Shown here: one piece after another, positions 1 to 10,624 of the stretch
Numbering within the stretch: the stretch's first letter is position 1
Layout of the letters: the number at the start of each line of letters is the position of its first letter
Assembly: GCA_024529925.1 (NCBI GenBank)
Contig: JAFEUB010001060.1
Coordinates: forward strand, 1-64,000
Direction: 5' to 3'
Length of the DNA: 64,000 bases
Source: Ophthalmolycus amberensis
Taxonomy: Eukaryota > Chordata > Actinopteri > Perciformes > Zoarcidae
Program-made: the position numbers and the translations under genes
Notes under the pieces: model-generated
The model's input: only the letters and a program-made list of their open reading frames with translations
Told to the model about the DNA's origin: nothing
Databases searched by the model: none

Positions 1-1289
1 AAACATTAAAACATGAACATAGTTCATTCTGAGTTATGATGTTTAAATGTAATATGGGAGTTCAGTGGATTCTCTGTTTGTGCCACTGGACGAACTCAGC
101 ACCAAATGAAGGCAAAGTAACTTCCTACGCTCACATCGTGTACACTTTGGATGAATGTGACCATATGTTAAGCCTCATTATTAAAACCATGAAAATAAAA
201 GTGCAAATGTATGTTATTGCATATCTCCATTGTTTTGAATTCAAATGGTATAATGTGAAAAATGTATGTGTCAAAATGTGTAATAAGAAGGATAAGATAT
301 TGTTTAGTTTTGTACGTGCATGAATCCCAAATGTTGCCGACAGTGTTCAAACTGACACAGCAGCATTATGTCTGCCACAAAGCATTTGTTTGCATTGGTT
401 GCCTCCCATTTTGTGACGCAGTTATCAATAGAGACCGAATTTATTGATATGATAGTTCAATATTCATGCAGCTGTACACGTTGTGCGACTGTGACAAGTG
501 GCTGCATTAATGCGTATGGTAACAATATGACATCACAGCACGGTTTACCCGGCTCAGAAAGTTATTACTTGTGTGATTGTTTGAAAGTGGCTAATGGTTA
601 GCTGAGTTAACGCGCTAACAAGAACTTGCTAACGTTACTTTCACCTATTTCATAAGAAGTAAATGACATAATGTGAGTAAATGTGAGTAATCGTAACGTG
701 AAACGTTCTCCCAGCAGCTGGTTGGTGAACATGTTTTCTGACTGAGCCAAGCCGACAGAAGGATCAGTATCGGTGGTTGTTTAATATATATGGTCCTGCG
801 CTACGTCACGACAAAGTCTGTCTTTAGTTGTATAGTTGTGATTGAGAGACTTCTAGCAGCCGAAATGAGTTTAAATTTCAGTTTTTAGAGGATTTGCACG
901 TTTTAACAGACACGTCACGTCACCTCAATCCTGAGAATCCGTCTCTCTCCATTGGCTCCCTGTTTGTTTCACAATTGGAACGATTGGTATCCGATACATG
1001 TAGCAATAAGCTTGTCTAACATCATGTTCATATGTTCTTTTCTTATTCAGAATTCTACTCAACTCCTTAAATTGTCTTCAATATTGCATTCGATGCCATG
1101 ATAGTCTGCAGACTCTAAGAGCAGCCACATGTGATACCACATGTATACATCACATGTTTAGTCATTGTCTTATTAATGTTGAATTAAAACGCCTCCGTCA
1201 TTCAATATAACATGCTGTATTCTATACTCCTGCATAACGCATGTGTGTATATTAATACTCTGCCACGAATGTTCAGCCGATTCAAGCTA

Positions 1290-1560
1290 ATTCATTCCCA
1301 AGGTATCATCTGCACAAATCCCAAACTCATTTCTGCCGTCTCTCAGGTGTGACTAATTCATTTGGTGGCAGTGAAGGAGAGGTGGCAATTTCACTGTTTC
1401 CTCAAATGCTCCGAAAATTAGAAATATGCAGTGGAACGCAACGGCAATAACGGCTCAGGTATTCTGCATAAAAGCTTACGATATAGCTGCTGGTGTAGCC
1501 AATGGTGACGGCTATTGAGCCCTCGTGTTCAGATAAGACCGAGGAACCCAACGTCTCGCA
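1290..1560. other. Non-repetitive stretch, possible conserved non-coding element
   Basis: No repeat family or reading frame is recognised. The stretch carries several TAAT-containing sites (GCTAATTCATT, GACTAATTCATT) in otherwise complex sequence. This look is typical of intronic enhancers of developmental genes but is weak evidence without cross-species alignment. Confidence 0.2.
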
Positions 1561-2691
1561 TTTCTTTCACACCATCGTTAACTTTCTCATTCATTACTGA
1601 AATGTGAAAAAAACATGCGGCTTGTATGTTGTTTTACAAGGACTGCCAATTATGATATGTAAAACTGGAAGAGCCAGACTGAGGCCGACTTTGTGACAGA
1701 CGGTGACAATAGAAAGATTTGTTTGTGTCCCTGAAGCTATAAAATATATTCATGAAGTTATTACAGCAGCTAGAAACATGAAGAGAAAGAATACGGTGAA
1801 AGGCGACTTTTGTGATTTCTTTTTTTCCCGTCCTGTCTGTCAGTCAGGGTTGTCTGTAAAAGACGGTAAATTGAAGCTAAAAGTCCACGGTGTCCTCTTG
1901 GCTCAGTATAAAGCCAGTGCGGTGGCCTGTACATTTGCAAAGGGACAACAAACTAGGACGTAGCGCGTGAACATTTCTGCTCCAGTGTAACTCTCATTTA
2001 TTAAAAACATGCCGACTGCTTCATCCATCGACCCTCGCTAAGATCCACACACACAGGCAGGACATGATTTGATGCTAAAAACACAGACGGAAGAGGAAGA
2101 AACGCATTAATAGAGAAATGATCCGGTAGCACAGACATTATGGGTTTTGTAGTTTTTTCCTGTTTTCTGACACTGCACAACCTAAACTAATTGAGCTATT
2201 TTTGAGTGACCGTGGATTGTACGTGTGGAGATAGATAAAAGATGCGAGTGTTGTGGTGCACTTTATTTAGCTCGGCATACGAGGATGCTTCAATATTTGA
2301 TATGGTGAAAAAAAAAATGAAAAAAAAGGGAAAAGGAGCATGCAAGTTCAGAATGCTGTGTGCATACATACTGTGTATGCACACTCCTTGGTGAAAGTTT
2401 AAAGCTACATTACTTGGTAACCCGGGGGCTGCTATCAACACATATTATCACCTTATAAAGTTCTCATGATGAACATGTCAGCAAACTAATTCCCCTTCTG
2501 GTGGACCACCATAAAAAACATGGAAGGTAGTCAAGGGCAAGAGATACATGTTGTTGTTTTCACCCTGTTTGAATGGTGCCTTGAATTCCACATAGTTTGG
2601 TAATTTATAAGATTTCATAGAGACTGATTACATTATCAATTCCTCTTTATTGATTCCAGTACATACATGAAAGACATCCAGAAACACTATT

Positions 2692-2868
2692 TCAACTGAT
2701 CCAAAGTCAGTGTAAACCGTCAAAAATTGATCCTTGTTCTTTGGCCTCTAATGCGAAAAAACACACCAAATAATGATTGCATTTTTGTTCAAATATTTCT
2801 TTTGAATTAAAGATAATAGTAATAGTAGTAATTATGTATTATGAGCTGCTTAGAACTAGTGTGAGGAA
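2692..2868. repeat. Diverged dispersed repeat, copy 1
   Basis: Resembles the stretch at 13073-13226. Both begin with AGTCAGTGTA and end with a TGTATTAT-AGAACTAGTGT-like block about 135-160 bases later. The match in between is poor, so the relationship is tentative. Confidence 0.35.
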
Positions 2869-3181
2869 GTTAAACAGGTGGTTATTCCCTTGATTCACAT
2901 CCCTAACGATGTCTGTCAATTAGAAAGATCATTTTGCACGTCGACAAATGTGCAGTTTGTCGTAAAACTGTTGCGGTATAACACCTTGAAAATGCGTAAC
3001 TACAAAGACTACACAACCAAAAGTCGCTGAGTACCGTCAGCTACGACAGCTTTGTGTCTGGTTCCCTCCTAACCTCCGACAAACCAGAACTGGGTCTGTT
3101 ACACTTCGTCTTTTAATGAAATGACAAACATCATATCCGTAATTCATGGCACAATTCAAACGGGATCGGTGAAATTATTAG

Positions 3182-3193
3182 CCCCCCCCCCCC
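3182..3193 (+). repeat. Poly-C run (C12)
   Basis: Twelve consecutive C residues. Confidence 0.95.
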
Positions 3194-3753
3194 AATGCCA
3201 AACATACATACATAAAAATACGTAATAGATTTTAAATATATATACATAAATAAAAAGGTCCCATCGGGTCCCAAATCTAACCACAAGCGACATTCACTCA
3301 ACATATAAATGTAATTTATCCTCGATATAGAAATACTGCGCAGTCTTTTTGTTCTGCTAAAACTGTGATTTGTATTTGGTTGTTTTGTTTTCGTCGAGAA
3401 ACGAGTCATGCTGCTGTGGTGTCTGCACCACAAAGATCCAGCAGCACTATAAACAGGCCGGGCACTCGGGCCACGTGTCCTCCTCACCGCCCAAAGGGAA
3501 GCCATGGATCGGTCGGTCGCGCTCGGCAGGCCTTTCAAAAACACGGCATGTTGTGATGCTGGGAGAGCGGCTCTGGAGGATCCAGCCGGGGACGGCTGCT
3601 TTACAAGTGGTCAGGGCCGCATTGATTGAAGGTTTATACGATCAATGCTATCAAAGCGGGTTTTAGGAGGGTCACCACATGAATGTCAACATCCCACGAG
3701 CCAACCTGTGTCACAATGACCATCTCTCCCCCGTAAACTAATGCTTTATGTCG

Positions 3754-3754
<1 letters not shown>

Positions 3755-3796
<42 letters not shown>
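3755..3796 (+). repeat. (TG)21 microsatellite
   Basis: Uninterrupted TG dinucleotide repeat of 42 bases. Confidence 0.97.
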
Positions 3797-3797
<1 letters not shown>

Positions 3798-5024
3798 CTC
3801 CCTGTGGCTCTAGCTCACAATAAAGGGTCAGCATGTTTTTAAAGATCACTGGAAAATGAGCACAGTGTGAATTGTGAACTGCACGAACAGAGAATGCAGC
3901 CACTGTAACTGCTGTAGTCTCAGGCTGAAATTAAAGACAATGTATCTCTTCATTTGTTCACTTTTTGTTGTCATTGGATGTCTTTGTTTTGGTGCTTGCA
4001 GCAATTAAAAGAAGTTGCTTTAAGGGCTCTAGATGCATCAAAAAAATGAAATCTAACCCCTGAGCTTAAAAAAGCCTATTAGTCTTTCATGTGATGTAAT
4101 TGGGTTGGTTGGGTCTGGATGCCTCTGTACTGAATGGGATGATCGATTGATCCGTTAAGGCCCCCATGGCAAAATAAAAGCAGCCGATAAAAATTTTGGA
4201 AATGAAAAAGGGGAGATTTGTGCAACAAAATGATACACTAACGCTTAAGAGTCTCGACGGATGGACCGATGGAGCCTCGTCGAATACCTGATGCTGTTGA
4301 AAATGTACTTTTTATTCGTCTTCCGTTGGCCGGAGAGTTGAGGTTTTTACTTTGTAGCCGTCTCTGCCTGTAGGGTTGTGGCTGAAACCGACTACGTGCG
4401 TTTGAACTGCCAGTGCCTCACCTGGTGTCGGTGCAAGCAAACGCAAGGTTAGTCATCTATTATGGATGCGCAGCCGCGGCCGGTGGAGGACACTGTGGTC
4501 ACCTTGTTGGATGTGAACGCATGGGGGGGAAGCTTTGAACCCTGCATGAGGGAAAAGTCCAACTTTAGAACAGTGCTCTTCAAAAATAAAAAGAGTACAA
4601 CTGTTGAAAATGACTCACTTCTCGGTTCAAATTGGCTTCAATACTGCATTTGAAAGGACCGGTGACAACTAATTGCAGTCCTCAGGTAAGACTGTATTCT
4701 GGCTGGAGGACCAGACGCTTTCCTGGCCTCGGACCCCGAATTTGGTGCAGTTCATTGAACCCGATTCCCCTTCAGGATGAGGCCAATAATAAGTCTGGCT
4801 TGTCCAAACTCATCCATTAGACATAAGCAGTCTCGTGGTGGGCACTGGACCGCGGCAGATTAAACGTTCCGCTTTCTGGCTGGGGTGTGCAGACCTGGGG
4901 CCGTTTCAAGCCCGTTCTATGTCGCTGATGAAAAAAAAGGAGGCGGTGTAAATGTTAACAGAAAGGCAGGATTTCATTTTAGCGTCTTTTGGCATGCTGG
5001 TAGTGGAATTTAGATGCTTGTACT
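3797..5024. other. Intronic DNA without recognised gene
   Basis: No coding segment, repeat family or RNA gene was recognised. Short open frames exist but show no family resemblance. Confidence 0.55.
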
Positions 5025-5113
5025 GTATACAGTGTCATTGTTCTGTTAAGCACTTTGTGATACTATTGTCTGTGAAAAGCGCTATATAAATAAAATTCAT
5101 TCATTCATTCATT
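5025..5113 (+). mobile_element. LINE/SINE 3' tail with (ATTC)n end
   Basis: Contains AAGCACTTTGTGATACT and AAAGCGCTATATAAATAAA followed by (ATTC)4, the usual 3' end of fish L2-type LINEs and of SINEs that borrow their tail. The 5' limit cannot be fixed; the copy is truncated. Confidence 0.75.
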
Positions 5114-5189
5114 GAACTCTGAACTGGTTTTCTGATCTGACCTACACAAGTAAACGAGACTATTAGCGGAAGAAGACTCGTCATCTGCA

Positions 5190-5470
5190 GGTTCACCAGG
5201 AACTCCTTCTGCTCAGACTCCAACGAGGCGCCGCCGGGCCACCGGACCGCCACGGGCAGACCCGGATCCGGCTTTTCTGCCGCATTTGACCTGCAGTCGG
5301 AGCTCCGGCATGAGGAAGAGATTCTTCCCCATGCCGAGCTTCACGCTTCTGCTCTGTGCCCGGTAGAAGCGTCTCCTCCTCCGGCCAGGAGCAGAGAGCT
5401 TCACCTTGCTGACCGTCAACTACACCGACACCACGCTGCTGGAGGTCCGGGCCATATTGCTGGACCCACT
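5190..5470. other. GC- and CpG-rich patch of unknown origin
   Basis: The composition differs sharply from the AT-rich flanks. Long open frames exist on both strands (for example 5193-5576 minus and 5406-5639 plus), but none matches a family I recognise. It could be a decayed processed sequence, a small CpG island or part of an unidentified repeat. It lies directly after the LINE tail at 5025-5113. Confidence 0.35.
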
Positions 5471-6060
5471 GGAGGGAAGGGAGGCTCAGAAGCCTGCTGC
5501 AGAAAAATTTCCCCAAAGGACTCTGGTGCTCAGAAACACAACCACCTTCATGCACAGGAACCGCCACAATCAACACAAAGTCAAAGTTCCTTGTAATAAC
5601 TTAAATCAACGATTAATCAGCAAATATGTTTTGAGGTAGCAGCCTGAATCAATTGGAAGGGCTCTCTCTTCACTATCAAATAATAATAACAATAGGCACA
5701 AATTATGATCTAAATAAAGAAATAAAATGCCTTGTTAACCGCACCAAAAGAGCAGTTTGCCCTGTTGGAGTGATGTCTCAGCAATTACCTTGATGGGCAC
5801 AATGTTAACATTGCTTGAAGACAAGGTGAACTACACAGGAATAACCCAGACGTTCACCCTGCTTCCTCCCTGCTGTTTGTTGCATAAGCAGACACCAGAA
5901 AGGTTTGGTAAGATGCTGCTGACACCTCAAGCAATTGAGACATTCACAGCTTCATCCCGACGCGTCTACCTGTGCTGACTACCGCTGTCCTGTACTCTCC
6001 CAAGACAGGCAACGGAAAGCGGCCCAGTGAAAGCTGCACGCTTGAGCCCATAAAGCAGCC

Positions 6061-6098
6061 GTCACGGGACCCCGTGACACCCCCCCCCCCTTTTTTTT
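6061..6098 (+). repeat. Short palindrome followed by C11-T8 tract
   Basis: GTCACGGG-AC-CCCGTGAC at 6061-6078 has perfect 8-base arms. It is followed almost at once by C11 (6080-6090) and T8 (6091-6098). Confidence 0.9.
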
Positions 6099-7341
6099 CC
6101 CATCCATGAGGAGTTGAACAAGTGACACGGCTTTGGATTTATAGGTCGGAGGCCTCCGGCAGGGTGGCAAGCTCCAGAGGGGAGCCCGTGCAGCGCAGCG
6201 GCAACGTTGCTTCCATCTGTTGTCACGGTCTGCTCGGGTCTGCATGCTGACCCTTCTCTGCCCACACCTTCATGCAAATCACCACCCGTGGCAGCGCTGC
6301 AGCTCTTTCAGGCTGAGGAATTAACGGAGCGGGGGACCCCAAGATGGGACGTGAAATGCAGATAGAGAGGAGAGAAGCAGAAAGTCTACGCTCGAGTATG
6401 TGCGTCCAGTGGATCGTCTCGATGGCCAACGCGCAGAGGAGCGGTCAAGGACGGTCATTCGTCTCAAGGTCTGCGGCGTCAGCGCGGCGCCCTGACTCCT
6501 CTAGGCAGATGTGGCTCCCGGCAAACGTCTACCCGAGCTGACTCATCATTTGCGTGTGCAGCTATAATATGCTTTCAATGTCTGAAAAACACGCATCATC
6601 CATCAAACTGCGGTTGTAATGTCTTTGGGCTGGGATAAAAAAAAGGCACTGGGAGTAGTAGGTGTGGCATATCTAAGATCTAATAAATATACATTTGCTC
6701 ATGGGGGGAGAGGGCCGAGCTGCGAGATCTAAGGATTCATTTCCTACTCTGCCCGACATAGCAGATAAGGTTTGATACAGTGCGGGCGTGCCAGAATCTG
6801 CATTCTGCCACCGAAATGTACAACTTTAAGAATTGCGTGTTCCAAAGAGAAATACTAACTTTTAGTCCAGTTACAGTTACAGAAGAGGCACAGGGCTGGT
6901 GAATGCTGCACATGTAACACACGTTACATGTTTTGTGTCTTTGTACGCAGCTCTTACGTTGTTTTCTTGCAGTTAATTTACAATCAGCAGTCAAGTGTCG
7001 GACCATCTTTTTTGGAGGACATGGCCTTTTCGCAGCCATGGTGACAGACAGAGGAAGGGGACATGTTGTGTTATCTCAAAGATGATTTATCTGACTGTGT
7101 TTCAGCTTCAGGGAAAATAACTCACAACTAAAATAACTTTATATATTTCAATCCATCTTAATGAAACGGCAAGAAAGGGGGAGAAAAAAAAGCCATTTCT
7201 CTTCTTCATCCTTTTAATTTAGCAAATGAAAGAATTTGGCCAATGAAAAAGTTCTTTTGACTGCACGTCAAGAGAAAAGATCTGGTGATATTAGACTTCA
7301 AGAAGCGTTTTCTATTTCCAGCTGCTTTTGGGAACAGAGAG

Positions 7342-7347
7342 TTTTAC
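7342..7347 (-). other. 5' splice site (donor) of the astrotactin exon
   Basis: On the minus strand the exon ends in GTCATG followed by GTAAAA. The GT is in the position expected from the astrotactin protein, leaving the exon end in phase 0. The match to the donor consensus is moderate (GTAAAA rather than GTAAGT). Confidence 0.8.
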
Positions 7348-7529
7348 CATGACAGAGATGTGCAGGATGCGGAGCTCCTCCTTCGCCGAGTTGTTGGCCG
7401 GGTCCTCGGTGGGCTCCGGGAGGCTCAGGCTGCCGTCCTGGTGGTGGATGTGGAAGAGCAGGGTGCCGTTCTCCAGCCACTGCTGCCTCCAGCGCACCAT
7501 AGGGATGTCCTCGGAGTTCCCAGAGATCT
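7348..7529 (-). CDS. astn1: Astrotactin internal exon (probably astn1 exon 2)
   Basis: This exon encodes 60 residues preceded by two bases that complete a split codon. The translation contains WRQQWLENGTLLFHIHHQD and ends in LRILHISVM, a block I recognise from vertebrate astrotactins. It lies in the extracellular N-terminal part just before the first transmembrane helix. Astrotactin-1 is a neuronal membrane glycoprotein that supports neuron-glia adhesion during glia-guided migration. Two N-glycosylation sequons are visible (N-G-T and N-N-S). The exon boundaries fit the human protein: the segment begins at the ISGN motif (its Glu codon is split) and stops at ISVM, after which the human protein continues into the membrane helix. 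The ISGN start and LRILHISVM end fit ASTN1 better than ASTN2, but ASTN2 remains possible. The reading frame stays open beyond both splice sites into intron, so a plain ORF call would be wrong. Neighbouring exons are not in the window. Confidence 0.88.
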
Positions 7530-7560
7530 CTGCCGGAGACAACAGACAGAACAAAGGGGA
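7530..7560 (-). other. 3' splice site (acceptor) of the astrotactin exon
   Basis: Read on the minus strand, the sequence upstream of the exon is pyrimidine-rich (TTTGTTCTGTCTGTTGTCTC) and ends in CGGCAG immediately before AGATCTCTGG. This is a normal polypyrimidine tract plus AG acceptor, and it sets the exon start in phase 1. Confidence 0.85.
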
Positions 7561-7718
7561 CAGGATGAGAGGCCGTTCACTGATGCGCCACAAATTAGTA
7601 CCGAACGTCATGACCACTGGAATCTCAGCAAGTGACCAGAAAACAGACATGTCGTGGTGATGGTTGACTGTCAATAGATGTGATTCAACCTTTGACTGTG
7701 ATACAGACAGAGTTTGAG

Positions 7719-7975
7719 CTAGGACTGGACAATATATCAATATTATATCAATATCATGAAATGAAACTATGTGTTCGATTTTGGATATCGTAACATGGCA
7801 CATGTGTCTTTTCCTGGTTTTAAAGGCTGCATTACAGTAAAGTGATGTCATGTTATTTACCATCATATCCACATTACTGATTATGTAAATATTTTCAAAA
7901 AAAAGTTCAACCATTTAACGTTGTCACAATATCGATAGAGAACTTTGATTAAAACTATTGTAATATTTATCATAT
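7719..7975 (-). mobile_element. hAT-like MITE relic beside the exon
   Basis: Begins CTAGGACTGGACAATATATC, a mutated form of the AGGGCTGGGCAATAT-type terminus of a very common fish hAT-like MITE, and continues with ATATCAATATC and CGATATTG-type steps. The body (CCTGGTTTTAAAGGCTGCAT) also matches my memory of that family. The element lies in the upstream intron about 190 bases before the exon and is too mutated to show a target duplication. Confidence 0.65.
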
Positions 7976-8065
7976 ATTATATATTTGATTTCCCCTCTAG
8001 TGTAACACAATGGTTTGACACGTTTTGTTGTTGATTGAAACAACAGCTGTGACATCTGGGAGAGT

Positions 8066-8303
8066 TCACTATGTTTCCTCGAGGATGTATCCTCCTGACT
8101 TCTTGAATAGCGCCACCAGCGGGTCACAGACGCCACTCATCCAGTGAACTACCTCAACGTCTACTGGAGATGAATTGGCACAAGATTAGTAGAGACATTC
8201 ATGGTTCCCAGATGATGTATCCCAATGACACCATGAGGTCATGTTGGAGAGTCAGCTGTATTCTGTGTTTAGTGCTGAGGAGCAAATGTTACCGTGCCAA
8301 CCC
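8066..8303 (+). repeat. Dispersed fish repeat (CTAGCGCCACC / GTTAGCATGC family), copy 1
   Basis: Contains GAATAGCGCCACCAGCGGGTCA, GAGACATTCATGGTTCCCAG and GCAAATGTTACCGTGCCAAC, phrases shared with the copies at 10461-10572/12595-12830 and 31690-31976. I recognise this as a very abundant teleost interspersed repeat, probably LINE-derived, but cannot name it securely. Confidence 0.65.
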
Positions 8304-8753
8304 ACAAACGCAGCCAGACCACGACACGGGAGACGGAACCGCGAAACGAGACCGCGGACGTTTGTGTCAAGTCTCGGTTTCAGAACCTTAAACCCCTAGT
8401 TTCCATTGTTGTAATCAGTCATTTGATTTTATTATTATATATCATTAATATTCATTTGATTTCATTATTCTGTATACTCTCTTTTGTGGTGCTTCACCTA
8501 CATGAGGCTGACAGGGTGCACACGTACATGGTGGTCAGCTGCATGTCAGAGGTAGTCAGTACCAGCTCTATCAGCTGAGAGAGCTCACATCTGTGTTCAG
8601 AAGAACCAAAAGCAAGAAATGATGAAACTCAAGAGGTAGAGATGAGTAAACAAGAGATTTTTCGGGAGCGGCGGAGCATCAGAAACATTGTGCTTCATGT
8701 CACACCTCGGCTTCCTCAGACAGCACTCCTCGCTGTTTGAAATATTAGTGATG

Positions 8754-8782
<29 letters not shown>
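8754..8782 (+). repeat. (CA)n microsatellite
   Basis: Uninterrupted CA repeat of about 29 bases. Confidence 0.97.
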
Positions 8783-8784
<2 letters not shown>

Positions 8785-10460
8785 TGCAGAGATGGAAAAA
8801 CATTAGGAATGCATGACGGAGCTTTGTGTGTGATTCTCTGTTGTGTAAGTGTGAAGAGTAGCGGAGATACATCAGGCTCCTGAGTCAGGAGACGTAAGAG
8901 CGCTGACGGGGAGAAATAAATCGAAACAGAGATCACAGAAAGTGCAACTGGGACTCTCCACTTAATATTCCACAAAACGTAGTTCTGCTGCTACGGAATG
9001 AAGCTGCACTCACAGCACACAGTGAGCAGTGATTTGGTTATTGCAGGTCAAAGGATATATCTACATAGAAATTGGGCAAAAACTTTTGTTCAGCTCCTTC
9101 AGTGACTAAATTTCAATGTGGAGCAGGATTCTACATTCAAATGTAGTCATCGAAATGCTGCTCAAACAACGGTTACGTGAAACAGAAATCCACTCAACCA
9201 AAGGAACAAGAGCGTTCCCTTCCGCTACGATACGTCTGAACTCTGCTGCAGAAGCATTTTGAACTAATGTAGGAAAACAAATCTCTTGTAGGGGGGGGGA
9301 ACGATTATGACTCGATGCAGAAAACTCAATAATGTCAAATTTAAAACTCAATTCTCAGCGTTATATTGGCCTGAAACAGTTCTATGACACCGGGCTGTCC
9401 GTTCTTTAACCGCTGAACACACCCTTCTCCTGCTTATGGGTCACTTTGGACTCCCGGCCATGCAGTATATTATCACGCTAATTGCTAGTATGACCCAGTG
9501 CTGTGCACACATCTATTACCCAAATATATTGGCCAGCTCCGCTCGAATAAAAGCTATCGAATTATTCAAAGCTAATTTTTACACACAGACGTCACAATGA
9601 ACTGAACAGAGAGGCGGCGGCGGCGAGCACAATGCGGAGCAGCAAATGATGGTGGGGGTGCGCTGAAGGGACACGATCCATTGGCGAATACTCCATAATT
9701 GATCAAAGTGACGCTGGTTGAGGGAAGAAATCAGGGCTTGTAAATAATAATGAGGATTAGGCATGATCAAAAGGAGAGAAAAAGGCCAGATCTGAGCACT
9801 AGTGTTGGCATGGGAGATGAGAATCAGGACAAGAACAAAACAAAGACCGGGAAGCCATCGGGGGAACCGAAGGTAAAGCACCAAACGCTCGACACGCCCA
9901 GCGCTCACGACACAAAACCTACTTATCCCTGTAAAGCTCTACAGACACAACAACTTTACACCCATTACTTCCAGACAATGGAGCTGCAGGAGAGATTTTA
10001 CTGCTGATCACAGGCTTTTATGCAGCGTGAAAAACTTCAGGTGCTCGTATCGAGTTAAACACCACCTCTGCATCTGCACGAGGTGGGTCTCCATTGGTTC
10101 AGGGCTTTCAAATGACTCTGTGTGGTAACTCGTCTGGAAGTTTGTAGTTCATGACCTATTATAATGGCACAAGTGATGAGTTACAAACCAGGGGCGTGCT
10201 GTTTGAAAGACACGGGTACAGCGAAAGCAGGGTCTGTTGCATTATGGGAAATGTATTGTATTGTAAGTTCCCTACATGTGGCAATACCAGATCACTGGAG
10301 TAGCCCTTTATTTCTATTTCAATATCGTGCCAACATCTTCTGACAATTATAGTCTACACAAAATAAATACCTTATACAATAGATACAAGGGAATCACTCT
10401 TTGAATGGTTGCCAAATAAAAAGAAGCCAAGTGTGCTGCATACCAATCTAAAGGTTCTAG
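8783..10460. other. Intronic DNA, partly complex and AT-motif rich
   Basis: No gene or repeat family recognised. The part at about 9440-9790 has features of a possible regulatory element: ATCACGCTAATTGCTAGTATG, CCATAATTGATCAAAGTG and AATAATAATGAGGATTAGG in non-repetitive sequence. Confidence 0.35.
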
Positions 10461-10572
10461 GGGTGGCAATGTTGGTCCTCCCACCACTTTGGTCCAGACT
10501 GACAGACCTCTATATCTATTGGACCGATGGTGATAGAATTCCCTTCTTTGACCGAGGTGATACCAAAAAAAC
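10461..10572 (+). repeat. Dispersed fish repeat, copy 2, left part
   Basis: Contains GGCAATGTTGGTC and CACCACTTTGGTCCAGACTG, matching CACCACTTTGGTCGGTACTG in the copy at 31690. The copy is interrupted by the tandem array that starts at 10625 and resumes after 12592. Confidence 0.6.
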
Positions 10573-10624
10573 TGTCCATAACTTTTGCTAATGGAAAAAA
10601 CAAAAAAGTGTGAGTCGAGTAGAG

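Larger units (their letters stand above)
1..7341 (-). other. astn1: Downstream intron of the astrotactin gene (inferred, partial)
   Basis: The next exon should encode the first transmembrane helix (human G-G-M-I-A-L-L-L) followed by a basic R-R-R-W-C-K-R-R-R motif. Nothing resembling this is present on the minus strand here, so this is inferred to be intron 2 running off the window. It carries a LINE-like 3' tail, a few microsatellites and a GC-rich patch. Confidence 0.6.

Noticed and set aside
7312..7914. A 200-codon minus-strand frame as one continuous protein
   Set aside because: Only the 7348-7529 part is coding. The rest runs through splice sites into intron and a hAT-like relic.
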